A DNA stretch of 43,779 bases from Candidatus Lindowbacteria bacterium RIFCSPLOWO2_12_FULL_62_27. GTDB lineage: Bacteria; Lindowbacteria; 2-12-FULL-62-27. Positions 9,401 to 19,148 of this stretch are shown piece by piece. A program made the translations under genes and the position numbers. The number at the start of each line of letters is the position of its first letter. The first letter of the stretch is position 1. The stretch covers positions 1 through 43,779 of the forward strand of contig MFPR01000031.1 of the NCBI GenBank assembly GCA_001784175.1, written 5' to 3'. Below the pieces are notes generated by a model. That model saw only the letters and a list, made by a program, of their open reading frames with translations. It had not been told where the DNA came from and did not search any database.

Positions 9401-12400
9401 CCATTCAGCCGTCGCCCACCCTTTGAGCCGTTCATCAAACCCGCCCATATGGATCATCCCGATCAGGCGGTTGCCGTCGCCGCAGTAGGCGCTTTGGACA
9501 TCAGCTCCGGACGGAGCCTCGCCGAAACTGTAGAGATCCGGCGCGTAGTCCTTCAATTTGTTGCCCCAGTACGCGTAGAAGGGAAGCCCGCGTTCGGGAG
9601 GAGACGCGTCCGCCGTAAATTTCGCGTTGTCGACCCGGAGGAAATCCATGCCCAACGCGTACAGGAACCGGGCATGATCGGAAAAATACTGGCGGGATTC
9701 CGCGACACCCGGCAGTATGGCGTCGCCGAACATCGGGAAGGTCGTTCCATCGGCCTTGAGGTAATTTCCAGAATTTTGAGTCACGAGAAACGTACTGGAC
9801 CCGCCGGAATGGGGCGTGATCCAGTCCTGGCCGCATCCAAGATTGTGGCGTTTGGCCTCCTTGATCGTGCGCACGTATTCGTCAAAGCCCTTGTAGGTGC
9901 CCCACGTGGTGGGGTTGGCGTAGGACCAGTCGACCGCGTACTGATTTTTCGGGTCGTATCCCCAGCCGGTGTTGCTTCCGAAATCGAGCGCGGGGCTGAA
10001 ATTGATGTGGGTAATGCCGAACCAGTTGAAATAGCCGTCCTTGATGTAGTCGATCAATCCCTGCAGGTCGCCGTTGATGTCGTACTTGCTGGTGCTGGAA
10101 GCGCCGGTTCGCTGGTTGTCCTTCCGGCCGTCCCACCAGCGGCTGATCCAGAGGTTGTAAATCTGGATGTCCCGCATTTTCCCGAAATGGGTGGTGCGGC
10201 TCGGGTTCAAGGGCGCGGCGCCGAACGCCGCGGTGTCGAGTTTAACGCCGGAAAGGCGGGTGGAGGAATCGACGCCGACCGCGAGCCACGCGTCGACCGA
10301 CTGGTCCTGGACGTCATTCCAAGTGGACAGGCGATGGGTGACGACGTCGACGAAGTTGGCGTTGTTGGCGCCGAACTGGCCGATGCCGCCGTTGTCGTTC
10401 CAGAACACGGTCGGCGTGATGCGGACGGTGTCCGACGTGTACTCGGCGGCGCCGCCGATGAGGCTCAGGGGCACGCAGATTTCGACGAAGCTGTCCTGGG
10501 CGTTTTCGGTGTAGCGGCCTTCGCCGACGATGGTGAAGTTCTCGTTGTAGATCGTGACGTCGTCGTTGCCGGTCCGGGCGCTGATCAGATATTCCCAGGG
10601 CACGGACGAATTCACGAACCCGTCCTCGGCGTAGATGTTCCTTCCGAGAAAGGCCCGTTCGCTGGACAGCGACCCGATATCGAGCGCCACCTGAATGTAC
10701 GGCGTGCCGTCTTCCCAGCGGAAAAATTTCATGAAGAGATACAGATTATAGGGATCCATCGCGAACCGGACCTGGTCGAGGTCGAGGTACGGTTCCTTGG
10801 ACGCGTTGTCGTTCCGGTGATCGCTCTGACTGTCGCGCCAGGCGGCTTCGTACTTGGTCAGGATGTACGTCTCGCGGCTGTTGGACAGGCCGAGATTCGG
10901 CGCCCAGTCGCTCGAATCGCCGTTGACGTTTCGCATGCTGTAGTAGATCCCGTCGCTCGGCGGGCTGTTGGGACTCCAGTTCTGTGTCGCTGCGGTGTCG
11001 CCCGCGCGGATGCGGGCGTAGTAGGTCCTCCCGCGAACGAGCACGGCGCCGGAATCCGACCGGATCGTGTAGTTCGTGGTGCACCCGGCGGCCGCAGTGC
11101 CGATGAGGGTATCGACGAGGACGACTTCGACGAAATTCGAATCGTGCGAGATTTCGATCGCGTAATTCTGGATGACCCACGTGTTGGAATGCGTGGCCGG
11201 CGCCCACTGCCAGTAGATGGCCGAATCCGCCGATTCCTTGTCCTGATACCGGTTCATGTTGTTCTTGTTGTTGATGTCCTGCGGACGGTTGACGGTGATG
11301 GTCGGTTTGGTCGTCCGGAAATTCCAGAGCACCGTGTCGGACAGCGTGCCGGTCCGGTCGCGGGCGCGGACGCGCCAGTAATAGATGGTGTTGGTCGGCA
11401 TGTCGGCCGGGATCGTGTAGCTGGTGTCGTTGCCGGAGACGTTCACGCGGTACCGGATGACGCCGTCCAGGTTCGTGTCGGTGCCGAGCTCGACCAGATA
11501 GGAGGTGACGGTGTCGTCCGCATCGGAATCGGTCGTCCGGGTCCAGCGAAGCGTGGGCGCGAGCACGTCCGTGGTGTCACCGCTCCTGGGGAACGGGCCG
11601 GTGCAGGTATTGGGTTTGAGGTTGGCCAGGAGGCCCGCAGAGGTGTAACGAAGCTGAACCCAGAAATCGATGTCGCCGTCCGACAGGTCCTCCTGGTCGG
11701 CCGAGATCGACCGGGCGGCGTCGTTGGTGAACGAGGCGGTCCCGTCGCGGGCGGGAATCGAGACGGCATCGAGCGCGTCGTAGGCGCCGAATTCAACGGT
11801 CGAGTTGATGGCCGACGCCTTTCCGACGCGGTTCTTGAACGACGCGATGGCGATCTGGATCGTATCGGACCCGACAAGCCCAATGGCCGATCGCGAAACT
11901 TTGCCTTCGATCACGTAGGCCGCCGTGTCCATCTCGATGCCGGCGGTCGTGTCCGTCCACCCGGCGGCGGTTTGAATCTCCAGAATCGCGCTGTCCGACA
12001 CGTGGGTATGCACCACAAGCTGGACTTCCGCCGCGAGGGCCGGGGCGACGTAGCTGTCCCCGAAGGAGGTCTGGCTCTCATCCCCGATCGTGGCGTTCCC
12101 GGACCCGGACGCGCCGTCGGTATCGATGGCGATGGCGATGTTCGGATAGTTGGCGACGGTGAGTTTCCGCAGGGACACGCGGAAATAGAGGTTCTCGGTA
12201 TCCATTTTCAGCCGGCACTCCTTGAAGTCGAAATGGTCCGAGTGGGTGACGACCGCGCGCTCCTCGTTCGACTTGTCCAGCCATATCCATTCGCTGTCGG
12301 TCACGCGGGCGGTGTTGATCTCGGCGGGCGCGGTCCCGGTCCAATCCGTGAACGCGCCGAGATTGACCGCGTTGCTCTGCGTCACGGCCGACGTCTCCCG

Positions 12401-15400
12401 CCCGTCCCCCACGCTCACCCGACAGTACCAGACGTCCCCCTGTGCCGTGCTGTCGGCGCTGAGGGTATCGGTATAGGGCGGAACGCTGTCGACGAAAACG
12501 AGCCCGGCGACCGCGCTGTGATTCTGGTACCATTCGAACTGATAGAAAATCGTGTCGCCGTCCGCATCGACGGAACCGGTGCAGGACGCATTGAGGCTCG
12601 AGCTGTTCAGAGGCGTCAGGGGCGTGAGCGTCACCGAATCGAGGGCGGTCGGGACGGCGTTGATCACCGAGAAGACGAAGGCGCTGTCCTGCGCCGCCGT
12701 CTTGGACAGGGTGACGGTGGAACTCGCGTTGTCGCCGTACACGTAATTGTTCTGGGCCTCGCTGATCTGAATGTAATACCGCACGCTGTCCCCCTTGGCG
12801 AACGACGCGGGAATGACGCCTTCGAAAAATTCGTCCGCGCCGTTCGTGTAGGCCGAGGCCATCGCGACGCTGTCCGACGTCGCCCAGGTATCCTTGGAAT
12901 AGACGACAAACAGGTTATTGAAATTCCCTATGGGCGAGGCGCCCGCGGTGATGGTGATGGACTGGGATTTGACGGGCGTCACCGGGCTTCGCATCGTCTC
13001 CTTGCCTGCGACCGGCTGGTCCGCCGGACGGTGGTAGACGTTGGAATTGCTGGTGGACTGGATGACGTACCGTTTGGCGAGCGTGGCGTCGATGCGCGCG
13101 AAGGTGTCGCTCCAGGTGCTGACGGCGTTGCCCTGAAAGGGCGTAATGTCGGAGATGCCCGGTTTGGGGCTGGCGTGCCGGGCGATGTGAACGATCCCGA
13201 CCGTATCGCCGGCTTTGAGGCCGAGGGTGGTCAGGGAAACCTTCAGCTCGCCCCAGCGGTTGGATTCCGAAACCTTGAAATCCGTCCCGCCGGTCATGCC
13301 GGTGGAGGTCCAGTCCGTGTCCCTGCTTTTGTAGAGCGTCATGCCCCCGTAATCCTGGGCCTGGTATCCCATCCATGCGTTGGCCCAGAAATCGGCGCTG
13401 TATTTGTAGACCCGCGTGGCCGGCGAGACCCCCGTTTTCCACGGATCGCCGGATGTGCCCGCCGGGTTGGTGTCGGTGAAGAAAATAAACTCGTAGTGTC
13501 CCGGCTCCGACACGCCGTTTTCCTTGTCGTAGTGCCGGCCCATCGCCTCCCAGCCGAGGTAGAGGTTGCTGATGTCGTTGGTGATGTAGAGTCCGCGGGC
13601 GAGACCGGTGTCGTCAAAGGTGAAGTCGTCCTCGCCGACGTCGGGGACGACGCCGTTGGGCCGCTGGGCGCCGAGGCCGGTCGTATCGGCGGTCGATCCC
13701 CACCCCGGATCCTTGGCGCCGTCGATGAACGGCGTGAAGGCCTTGACCTTCGTTTCGCCGGCGTCCCGGAACGCAGCGGAGCTTCGGAGATAGCCTGCCG
13801 CATTCGGGGTGGTTGGCGCGGGTGTCAGCGAATCGTAATAGATGTAGGACGTGAACGAGACCGGAGCGCTGTCGACGGCGTTGGAATTGGGGGCGGAGGC
13901 TTGGACGTTGCCGTTGTCGCCCTGGTTGGTGTAGAGAAGAAATTTAGCCTGTGTGATCGGCGCTTCCGGCGTGTCGCCGAGGTCTTTCCAGGGGATGCTG
14001 ATTTCGGCGAGTCCGCCGCCGTTGTTTTTGGACACGGCGCCGTTCCAAGTCTGGCCGCCCACCCAGGCCGAATCGGAGGCGCGCCACTTGCGAAGGTCGG
14101 TGTAATCCGCGCCGCCGCCGTTGTTGGGGGCGTAGAGGAACACATAGTCGGGCCGCATGCCCGAGGGAAGATTGTGGACACCGCTCCAGCTTACCGTGGT
14201 TTCAGCGCCGAAATTGGTCACGTGACCGGTGTCGATATAAATCTGGATCACGTCGTTGGCGGCGGTGGTCGGAAAGGCGCTGCCGCGGCTGACGGCCGCA
14301 AAGAGGAACGTCGGGTCCCACCAGAGCCGGTAATCGCGAACGCCGTACGCCGGCAGGATGGTGGTGTCGGGCCAGTCGGCCAGGCCGGCGTCGATGTTGA
14401 CGAGGGTCTTGAAGAGGGAATTGGGAACGAATGTGTCGGAGGCGTCCAGGAACTGGTAGAAATACGTCAGATCGGCCTCCGATCCGCCGCCGGGGTTGGC
14501 GGCCGGATACGACGTCCAGATGTTGGATTCGGATTCATACTGCTGGAACGCGACGATGTTGAACGTGTCCGGGCGTTTTTTGTTGTTGGTGAGATACATC
14601 CAGGGAATCCGGACTTCGGTGTATGGGACGCCGGCCGTACCGATGACACGTCCCCACCCTGCCGATGTATCGATATCGTTTCTGTTGAGCATCAGGCGCC
14701 AGCTTGAGTTGTTCAGCACCTGCTGGAACTCGATGCCCGGTGTGCTGGCGGAATCCTCGATGCAGAACGAGGCATCCCACTTGGCGCCGGTGTCGGTCGG
14801 GAGGTTATGGATGCCGCCGCCACCCCAGTCGATGCTCGTGTTGATGCCGCTTTCGGGCATGATGTCCATGTAGACGAAGAAATCTCCGCTGTTGGAGGTG
14901 TTGATGTCCTTCGGCTGATAGGCAAGGTACAGGCAGGTGTCATCCCAAGCGAGCATGAACCAGATATTCTCGTTCGAGTCCACCTGCATCTTCTCGTCGC
15001 CCTGCCAGTCGGAGACGCTGCCGTTGATGGTGATCGGCTCGTAGTAGATGTGGATATAGCGGGTCACCGACCAGCCGGCCTGGTCGTAGAGCCGGACAGC
15101 GACGGCGTTGACGTTGACGGTGTCGAGCGCGGCAAAGGCCGGGCCGGACAAAAACCAGTCCCCGACGCGGCTGTCGGCGTCGGTGGTGAAAACATCATAC
15201 CATGCGCCGCCGACCTGAACCTGGGCGGTGTCGAGCAGGGACACGGAGTCGCCGTTATAAAAATCGATCTTGATCGCCGGCGCGCGCGTGAAGGTGTCGG
15301 CCTTGAAGACGTAGGTGTCGTCCCGGACGATCATGGTTGGCACGGTGTCGTCGACCCGGAAGGTCTGGGAATACCGGATCGTCGTGGTGTCAAATGTGCC

Positions 15401-18400
15401 GGGCGAGGGAACATTCACGAGCTTGACGACCACCGTTTCGCTGGTGTCGGTCACCGTCGAGACGAATTTGTTCAGGTTGAGCACGAACGAGTCGGTCTGG
15501 GTGTCGGTGGCGTCGCTGTCGTCGGCGACCGTAAAAGTGCAGAAATACGTTTTGGGGCTGACCGTCGTGTTTTTCATGTAGACGGTCAGACCCGCCCACG
15601 TCACCGACTGGCCGGCCTGGAACCATCGGTCGGTGTCGACCGCGCCGTTCGTGACGCCGGCGCCGGTCAGCGTGCCGGAAAGGGTCAGAACGTTGGAATA
15701 AGTCCAGGAAATGGTGGAATCGGTCCATGTGCCCGTGTCGACGTAGGTGTCGGTGGCGCGGGCGCCGATGAGATAATTGGTCGCGTTCGCGAAATTCCAG
15801 CCGAACGCGAGTTTCCAAGTACACGTCACGTCGTTGCCGCTGATGGAGGTGTCGAGGGTGACCGAGTCGCTCAGGTAGGTGTCGCCGGACACTCCGATGG
15901 CGGTGTCACCGCGGACAGAATAAACCCAGATGGTGTCGGCACCGTTGGTGATGCGCAGGTCAAACCGCTGGATGGAGGCGCCGCCGTTGGCGTCCGTGTA
16001 TTTGACGCGGATGCGGTACGTGTCGCCGGGAACGAAGGCCGGGGAGCCGAGAGTCTGGATGATGTCGGTGGCCGCGACGGTCGGCGCGTCGTTGACGCGG
16101 TTGGTGCGGCCGGGCGTGTAGTTGTTCTCGGTCCAGTTGGTCGTGGAGTTGCTGTCGACGCCGTTGTCCGTCAGCATCATGGATTTTTGGCTGCCCGAGA
16201 CGTCGCTGGCGGCGGTGTAGGAGAAGGAATCGTAAGCGGTCCAGATGCCGGTGTCGATGGCGTGGATCATCTCGGGCATGGTTTCGCCGGCGGTGTCGGA
16301 CCGGTGCCACGCGAAATAATCGACGATGGTGCGTGAATCCTGCGTGGTGCGGTTGTTGTAGAGAGCGACCTGATTGAAATTCGTCTGGACGAAAAAGTTG
16401 CTGCCGGAATAATAAATGCCGCTGTCGGCGACGCCGGCTGAGAGGTTGATGTTGTTCGGCGCGGTGTCGCGGTAGATCGTCACGAAGTCGCCCGGACCCA
16501 TGTTGATCGAGGGCGAAATGAAAAAGTCCCGGGTGTCGGCGCGTTCGGCGACGTACCAGTTCCGAAGGTCGATCCAGCCGAACTCGGTGTTGTTGAGAAA
16601 AAAGAGTTCAATGAAGGCGCTGTCGGCGTAGGACCCGGCCTGCGGGTAGACCTCGTTGATCTTGACGGCGGTGTCGTAGCCGGTGACGTACGAATCGAGC
16701 GCGCGGGCGGCCGGGGCGGCTAGAAGACCGGCCGGCAGGGAACTGGTGCCGAAGGCCGCGCCGGAATCAGCGGCGACAAAGAGCGTGCTGTCCTCCCAGA
16801 GGGCGATGGTGTTTCGCTGGGCGGTCGTGAGGACGAGCGTGACGCCGTTGGAGTCGCCGGCGTTTTTGACCGACGCGCCGGAGAGGTTCTGGAGGTTGCC
16901 GCTGCCGTCGGCGTTCGCCTGGACGGTGCAGCGCGAGACGTCGACGGTGCTCGTGTCGATGGGCCGCGAGAAATACAGGAACAGTTCCTTGTTTTTGTGG
17001 CTGTAGGTGGACCGGGTCAGGTAGGGATAGGTGTCGATCATGACCGAATCGGATTTGGTCGTGTCGATTTTCGTCCGCGCGGTGATTCCGCCAACCGACG
17101 GGAGGCGCGCGGAGTCCTCGGCGCTCGCGTACGTCGTCGATGAGCCCAAGAGCGTGCGCAGAATCCCGCGAAACGAACTTGAATTGGTGCCGTTTTCGTA
17201 CGCCACAAGGTCCAGATTGCCCGACCCGTCGATTTCGACGACCACGGCCTCGGTGTTGCTCGTGTTGATGTTCGTCGCCGTGACCAGGACGTAGACCGTG
17301 TCGCCCGCGAGAAAGACGTTGCGGTCCGTCGAGAAATCCGAGTCCTTGAACGCGACCGACGTGATCGACGTCGGCCCGCCGCGGGCGGCGTTGGTGATGC
17401 CAGGCAGAAACGTGAGTTCGATCTGCTGCCATTCGGCGGATGCGGCGCCGTCGGAATCGAGGCCGTCGGTTTTCCGGATGAGGGGGCTGTCGGTGTTGCC
17501 GCTCGTCGTCTGCACGTCGATCGCCACGCCCGCACGCCATATCCCGGCGGTCACGGCGGTGTCGTCCCATAGCGTGCTGCCGATCGAGCCGTTGTTGCTC
17601 CACGTCACGAAATCGATCAGCGTGTCAGATCCGAGCTGGCTTCCCCGGTACAATTCGAGCGCGCCGCTGTCGTCGGACCCGCCGGCGCCGCCGATGTCCC
17701 AGGCCGTGGCCGAATAGAAATGCCGGACACCGAAACTGTCGGTGTAGTTCGTGCCGGTCGCGGGATGAAATACGACAAACTTACCCGGCTGCAAAAGAGT
17801 GTTGGACGGAAAGCTGTACGAGTTGTTGGTGACGGGATCTTTGAGCGTGTAATTGGAGATGTCGAGGACATAGGCGCGGGGATTGTAAAGCTCCACGTAC
17901 TGCTCGGCGGCGACGGCCGAGTTCCAGAGCACCTCGTTGATCTTGACCGTGCCGCGGCGAACCTGGGAATCGTTCCGGGGATTCGTGTCGGGACCGGGAT
18001 TTTCCCAGTAATAGTAATAGGCCAGCGTGTCGCCGACCTCGGTGTAGGTCGCGGGGTTCTGGGTCGGAAAGGAGTGCGAGATGTTCCGCGTCGCGTCCCA
18101 TTTCTGGTAGGCGAGGATGCCGAGCGTCCTCGGAAACCCGCCGAGATTGCTCCAGCGGATGCGGAACTCGCTGAAGGTCGTCCCGGCCGCCGCCCCGATC
18201 GTGCCGCCCTTGATGCTGCTGTCTCCCGGATTGTTCCACTGGGTGTCGACGGCGTTTCGCACCGATTTGTAGTCTCCGCCCTCGACGGTCAGCAGGTAGT
18301 CGGCCTTGAAGGGAAGGAAATGATATCCGCCATCCCAGTCGTCGGAAAACTCCGTTTCCCCCGAAGTCGATCCGACATCGATGGCGACAAACAGGTCCTG

Positions 18401-19027
18401 CGAGCCGGCCGCGAATCCATCGTAACCGATGTACAGAAAGGTCGTGTCCCAGTAGACGTGCAACGTGTCGGCGGCCTCGCCGTTGCGGTCGTCCATGCCG
18501 AGGACGGATTTGGCGGGCCATTCCTTCCACATCTCAACCGATGACGCATTCCATTTGTTCCCATCTGTGCGAACCTGCCCCGCGCCAACGCGAACGACTC
18601 CGTCGGCCCCGTCATCGTCCGAGTACAAGTAATAGTAGCCGCTGTCGGTCAATTGAATCAGGATATTATCATTGGGTGGATTATCGGTAGGCACGTCGAA
18701 ATCCGGATTTCCTTCGGATGAGCTTTGATTCTTATTGATCGAGCCGCCGTTCCCGCGCCATTGCAGACCTGCGCCGAAATTCACACGAAATTTGAAATAC
18801 TCGGTGTCCGGCAGATCCCTTGGCACATGGACAATATTGAAGTAATCGCCGTTGCCCTGGTCAACCCAAAGGGAATCCGTCCCCCAGTTGTCGTACAGGC
18901 CGGTCCATCCGAACTGAGTGATCGCAGCGTGGGCGGCAACCGGACAGAGGACAACCCACACAAGGCCGGCCAGAAGGCTCTGCAGGCAAAGCCTTAAACG
19001 AAATGATAATCGCCACACGTATCCCAT
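6464..19027 (-). CDS. Giant secreted modular alpha-amylase family protein (GH13), 4187 residues
   Basis: Starts at an ATG at 19025-19027 behind GGGGAGGG, with a signal peptide ending near PVAAHA. The order is: a CBM9/DOMON-like module (~150-335); lamin-tail domain 1 (~358-480, VKINEVLWNS); an Ig-like region; lamin-tail domain 2 (~785-920, VKINEVYPQ); further beta modules; CBM9/DOMON-like modules near 1336, 1546, 1769, 2226 and 2703 (INGSVSDW, DAGLADW, DGAKDPGW, FTDWTG, NGDSSDW); and FN3-like spacers. The GH13 barrel starts at ~2951. Its catalytic residues are present: Asp3133 in FLRVDNAKF, Glu3170 in SFGEAPS and Asp3246 in ENHDHDR, with region I reading DWITPH. After ~3546 come FN3 domains alternating with E-set/starch-binding-like modules to the end. 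No FlgD-type sorting domain is seen. An active extracellular alpha-glucan hydrolase or transferase with many binding modules is likely; exact specificity is unknown. Typical amylases are 450-700 residues. Confidence 0.92.
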   Translation of the reverse strand: MGYVWRLSFRLRLCLQSLLAGLVWVVLCPVAAHAAITQFGWTGLYDNWGTDSLWVDQGNGDYFNIVHVPRDLPDTEYFKFRVNFGAGLQWRGNGGSINKNQSSSEGNPDFDVPTDNPPNDNILIQLTDSGYYYLYSDDDGADGVVRVGAGQVRTDGNKWNASSVEMWKEWPAKSVLGMDDRNGEAADTLHVYWDTTFLYIGYDGFAAGSQDLFVAIDVGSTSGETEFSDDWDGGYHFLPFKADYLLTVEGGDYKSVRNAVDTQWNNPGDSSIKGGTIGAAAGTTFSEFRIRWSNLGGFPRTLGILAYQKWDATRNISHSFPTQNPATYTEVGDTLAYYYYWENPGPDTNPRNDSQVRRGTVKINEVLWNSAVAAEQYVELYNPRAYVLDISNYTLKDPVTNNSYSFPSNTLLQPGKFVVFHPATGTNYTDSFGVRHFYSATAWDIGGAGGSDDSGALELYRGSQLGSDTLIDFVTWSNNGSIGSTLWDDTAVTAGIWRAGVAIDVQTTSGNTDSPLIRKTDGLDSDGAASAEWQQIELTFLPGITNAARGGPTSITSVAFKDSDFSTDRNVFLAGDTVYVLVTATNINTSNTEAVVVEIDGSGNLDLVAYENGTNSSSFRGILRTLLGSSTTYASAEDSARLPSVGGITARTKIDTTKSDSVMIDTYPYLTRSTYSHKNKELFLYFSRPIDTSTVDVSRCTVQANADGSGNLQNLSGASVKNAGDSNGVTLVLTTAQRNTIALWEDSTLFVAADSGAAFGTSSLPAGLLAAPAARALDSYVTGYDTAVKINEVYPQAGSYADSAFIELFFLNNTEFGWIDLRNWYVAERADTRDFFISPSINMGPGDFVTIYRDTAPNNINLSAGVADSGIYYSGSNFFVQTNFNQVALYNNRTTQDSRTIVDYFAWHRSDTAGETMPEMIHAIDTGIWTAYDSFSYTAASDVSGSQKSMMLTDNGVDSNSTTNWTENNYTPGRTNRVNDAPTVAATDIIQTLGSPAFVPGDTYRIRVKYTDANGGASIQRFDLRITNGADTIWVYSVRGDTAIGVSGDTYLSDSVTLDTSISGNDVTCTWKLAFGWNFANATNYLIGARATDTYVDTGTWTDSTISWTYSNVLTLSGTLTGAGVTNGAVDTDRWFQAGQSVTWAGLTVYMKNTTVSPKTYFCTFTVADDSDATDTQTDSFVLNLNKFVSTVTDTSETVVVKLVNVPSPGTFDTTTIRYSQTFRVDDTVPTMIVRDDTYVFKADTFTRAPAIKIDFYNGDSVSLLDTAQVQVGGAWYDVFTTDADSRVGDWFLSGPAFAALDTVNVNAVAVRLYDQAGWSVTRYIHIYYEPITINGSVSDWQGDEKMQVDSNENIWFMLAWDDTCLYLAYQPKDINTSNSGDFFVYMDIMPESGINTSIDWGGGGIHNLPTDTGAKWDASFCIEDSASTPGIEFQQVLNNSSWRLMLNRNDIDTSAGWGRVIGTAGVPYTEVRIPWMYLTNNKKRPDTFNIVAFQQYESESNIWTSYPAANPGGGSEADLTYFYQFLDASDTFVPNSLFKTLVNIDAGLADWPDTTILPAYGVRDYRLWWDPTFLFAAVSRGSAFPTTAANDVIQIYIDTGHVTNFGAETTVSWSGVHNLPSGMRPDYVFLYAPNNGGGADYTDLRKWRASDSAWVGGQTWNGAVSKNNGGGLAEISIPWKDLGDTPEAPITQAKFLLYTNQGDNGNVQASAPNSNAVDSAPVSFTSYIYYDSLTPAPTTPNAAGYLRSSAAFRDAGETKVKAFTPFIDGAKDPGWGSTADTTGLGAQRPNGVVPDVGEDDFTFDDTGLARGLYITNDISNLYLGWEAMGRHYDKENGVSEPGHYEFIFFTDTNPAGTSGDPWKTGVSPATRVYKYSADFWANAWMGYQAQDYGGMTLYKSRDTDWTSTGMTGGTDFKVSESNRWGELKVSLTTLGLKAGDTVGIVHIARHASPKPGISDITPFQGNAVSTWSDTFARIDATLAKRYVIQSTSNSNVYHRPADQPVAGKETMRSPVTPVKSQSITITAGASPIGNFNNLFVVYSKDTWATSDSVAMASAYTNGADEFFEGVIPASFAKGDSVRYYIQISEAQNNYVYGDNASSTVTLSKTAAQDSAFVFSVINAVPTALDSVTLTPLTPLNSSSLNASCTGSVDADGDTIFYQFEWYQNHSAVAGLVFVDSVPPYTDTLSADSTAQGDVWYCRVSVGDGRETSAVTQSNAVNLGAFTDWTGTAPAEINTARVTDSEWIWLDKSNEERAVVTHSDHFDFKECRLKMDTENLYFRVSLRKLTVANYPNIAIAIDTDGASGSGNATIGDESQTSFGDSYVAPALAAEVQLVVHTHVSDSAILEIQTAAGWTDTTAGIEMDTAAYVIEGKVSRSAIGLVGSDTIQIAIASFKNRVGKASAINSTVEFGAYDALDAVSIPARDGTASFTNDAARSISADQEDLSDGDIDFWVQLRYTSAGLLANLKPNTCTGPFPRSGDTTDVLAPTLRWTRTTDSDADDTVTSYLVELGTDTNLDGVIRYRVNVSGNDTSYTIPADMPTNTIYYWRVRARDRTGTLSDTVLWNFRTTKPTITVNRPQDINNKNNMNRYQDKESADSAIYWQWAPATHSNTWVIQNYAIEISHDSNFVEVVLVDTLIGTAAAGCTTNYTIRSDSGAVLVRGRTYYARIRAGDTAATQNWSPNSPPSDGIYYSMRNVNGDSSDWAPNLGLSNSRETYILTKYEAAWRDSQSDHRNDNASKEPYLDLDQVRFAMDPYNLYLFMKFFRWEDGTPYIQVALDIGSLSSERAFLGRNIYAEDGFVNSSVPWEYLISARTGNDDVTIYNENFTIVGEGRYTENAQDSFVEICVPLSLIGGAAEYTSDTVRITPTVFWNDNGGIGQFGANNANFVDVVTHRLSTWNDVQDQSVDAWLAVGVDSSTRLSGVKLDTAAFGAAPLNPSRTTHFGKMRDIQIYNLWISRWWDGRKDNQRTGASSTSKYDINGDLQGLIDYIKDGYFNWFGITHINFSPALDFGSNTGWGYDPKNQYAVDWSYANPTTWGTYKGFDEYVRTIKEAKRHNLGCGQDWITPHSGGSSTFLVTQNSGNYLKADGTTFPMFGDAILPGVAESRQYFSDHARFLYALGMDFLRVDNAKFTADASPPERGLPFYAYWGNKLKDYAPDLYSFGEAPSGADVQSAYCGDGNRLIGMIHMGGFDERLKGWATAEWTGSGNTSDDLKSRWESDYGTLNANGTPVMTIYYENHDHDRAYHYTGEGHTWSKSIGALLMIMYWEGSMPGVPYIFYGDELVMMGKRGLTYPDWQSTGELSAFGTTRRFPWNHEGSVVGQIVHDGSVGDIQASAASAQRARQIFPAFRYDQKDQYWSYSENGKAMAFIRGRTTTEEVLVLMNASQSGARTFGSGGIAIGALQANKTYKDWFSGGTATTDGSGNLSSAFSVGNSTAAYLKVNSFGKTRAQITVQINGVNQNDAVVSIDDKAVWTRESKNSGTTDWIVDIVTSSGGTTQRRMNIWKAPYEYRALWNFTDGVDVVSTIDLATDPAGYVDNTPPQPPSGLMAVARDRAVELEWPDNPSSDTVESYYIYRSKTQNDASPPLYIEVIRSTFFDNDFDYKLVNGDTYYYKIKALDRNGNLSGFSNEAMATPGTVKVTFQTDVTSAPGGINTSSITKMYVAGNPAVLGKFDFNNNSAIRYDAGFLPVQMTLKGRGIYEAAVNLDPTLSCNYIFIAEINSGGCNPTSLAGAQNDGDCFVDYNAAGPGAHWNSYTYEPCRQFLVPNTPDHTFAVVNRFNVVGDQAPQAPQGLSAVPRDGAIRLGWSFNLEADISHYEIHRSTDGVTFTSLTGVGKDVISYTDGGLTNGTLYYYKMKAVDINKNFSSLPTDSVSARPTTNTDDTAPAKPAGVIGENGGLNSVVVKWDYSTEADLAGYNVYRSATPNFNLTSDKKLNASLISPSFSPFWNDSTAQTNTQYYYAVSAVDDFQNESDSSTVLSAKLARLTFTVDVGTITTFGNVKILSNDAYITWSGKAMLDSGLYTWTYTTDMLTGFNLQYRYFAADTQEKDFTTSSRNREVTVPSVASKTFFDDWQEDPDVVSNLKSEPDSGAAWLFWDANTKDQDLIGYNVYQLQTSGAFTKVNSAILANTNYHVTGLTNGTSYSFAVRSVDTGALVLESPNSNVVNVTPGGYVYVDFRN

Positions 19028-19148
19028 CGGTAACCCTGCCCTCCCCAGTGATTACCCTCTCCATGCGCCGAGCTGAAACGAAACACTACTGTGGATACAG
19101 GACTACTCTACCAGATGGGTTTATATAAAATCAAATGAGTCACTGCCC

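Noticed and set aside
9254-14707. A 1817-codon open frame on the plus strand
   Set aside because: It is antisense to the giant amylase, whose protein has clear domains and motifs. The antisense product is rich in Arg, Gly, Val and Asp with no recognisable domain, and reflects the G+C-rich codon pattern.
5401-19027. The idea that the giant gene and the next two are one frameshifted gene
   Set aside because: Each downstream product has its own leader, and the overlaps have proper start codons (GTG with a strong ribosome-binding site at 5404). They are separate proteins.
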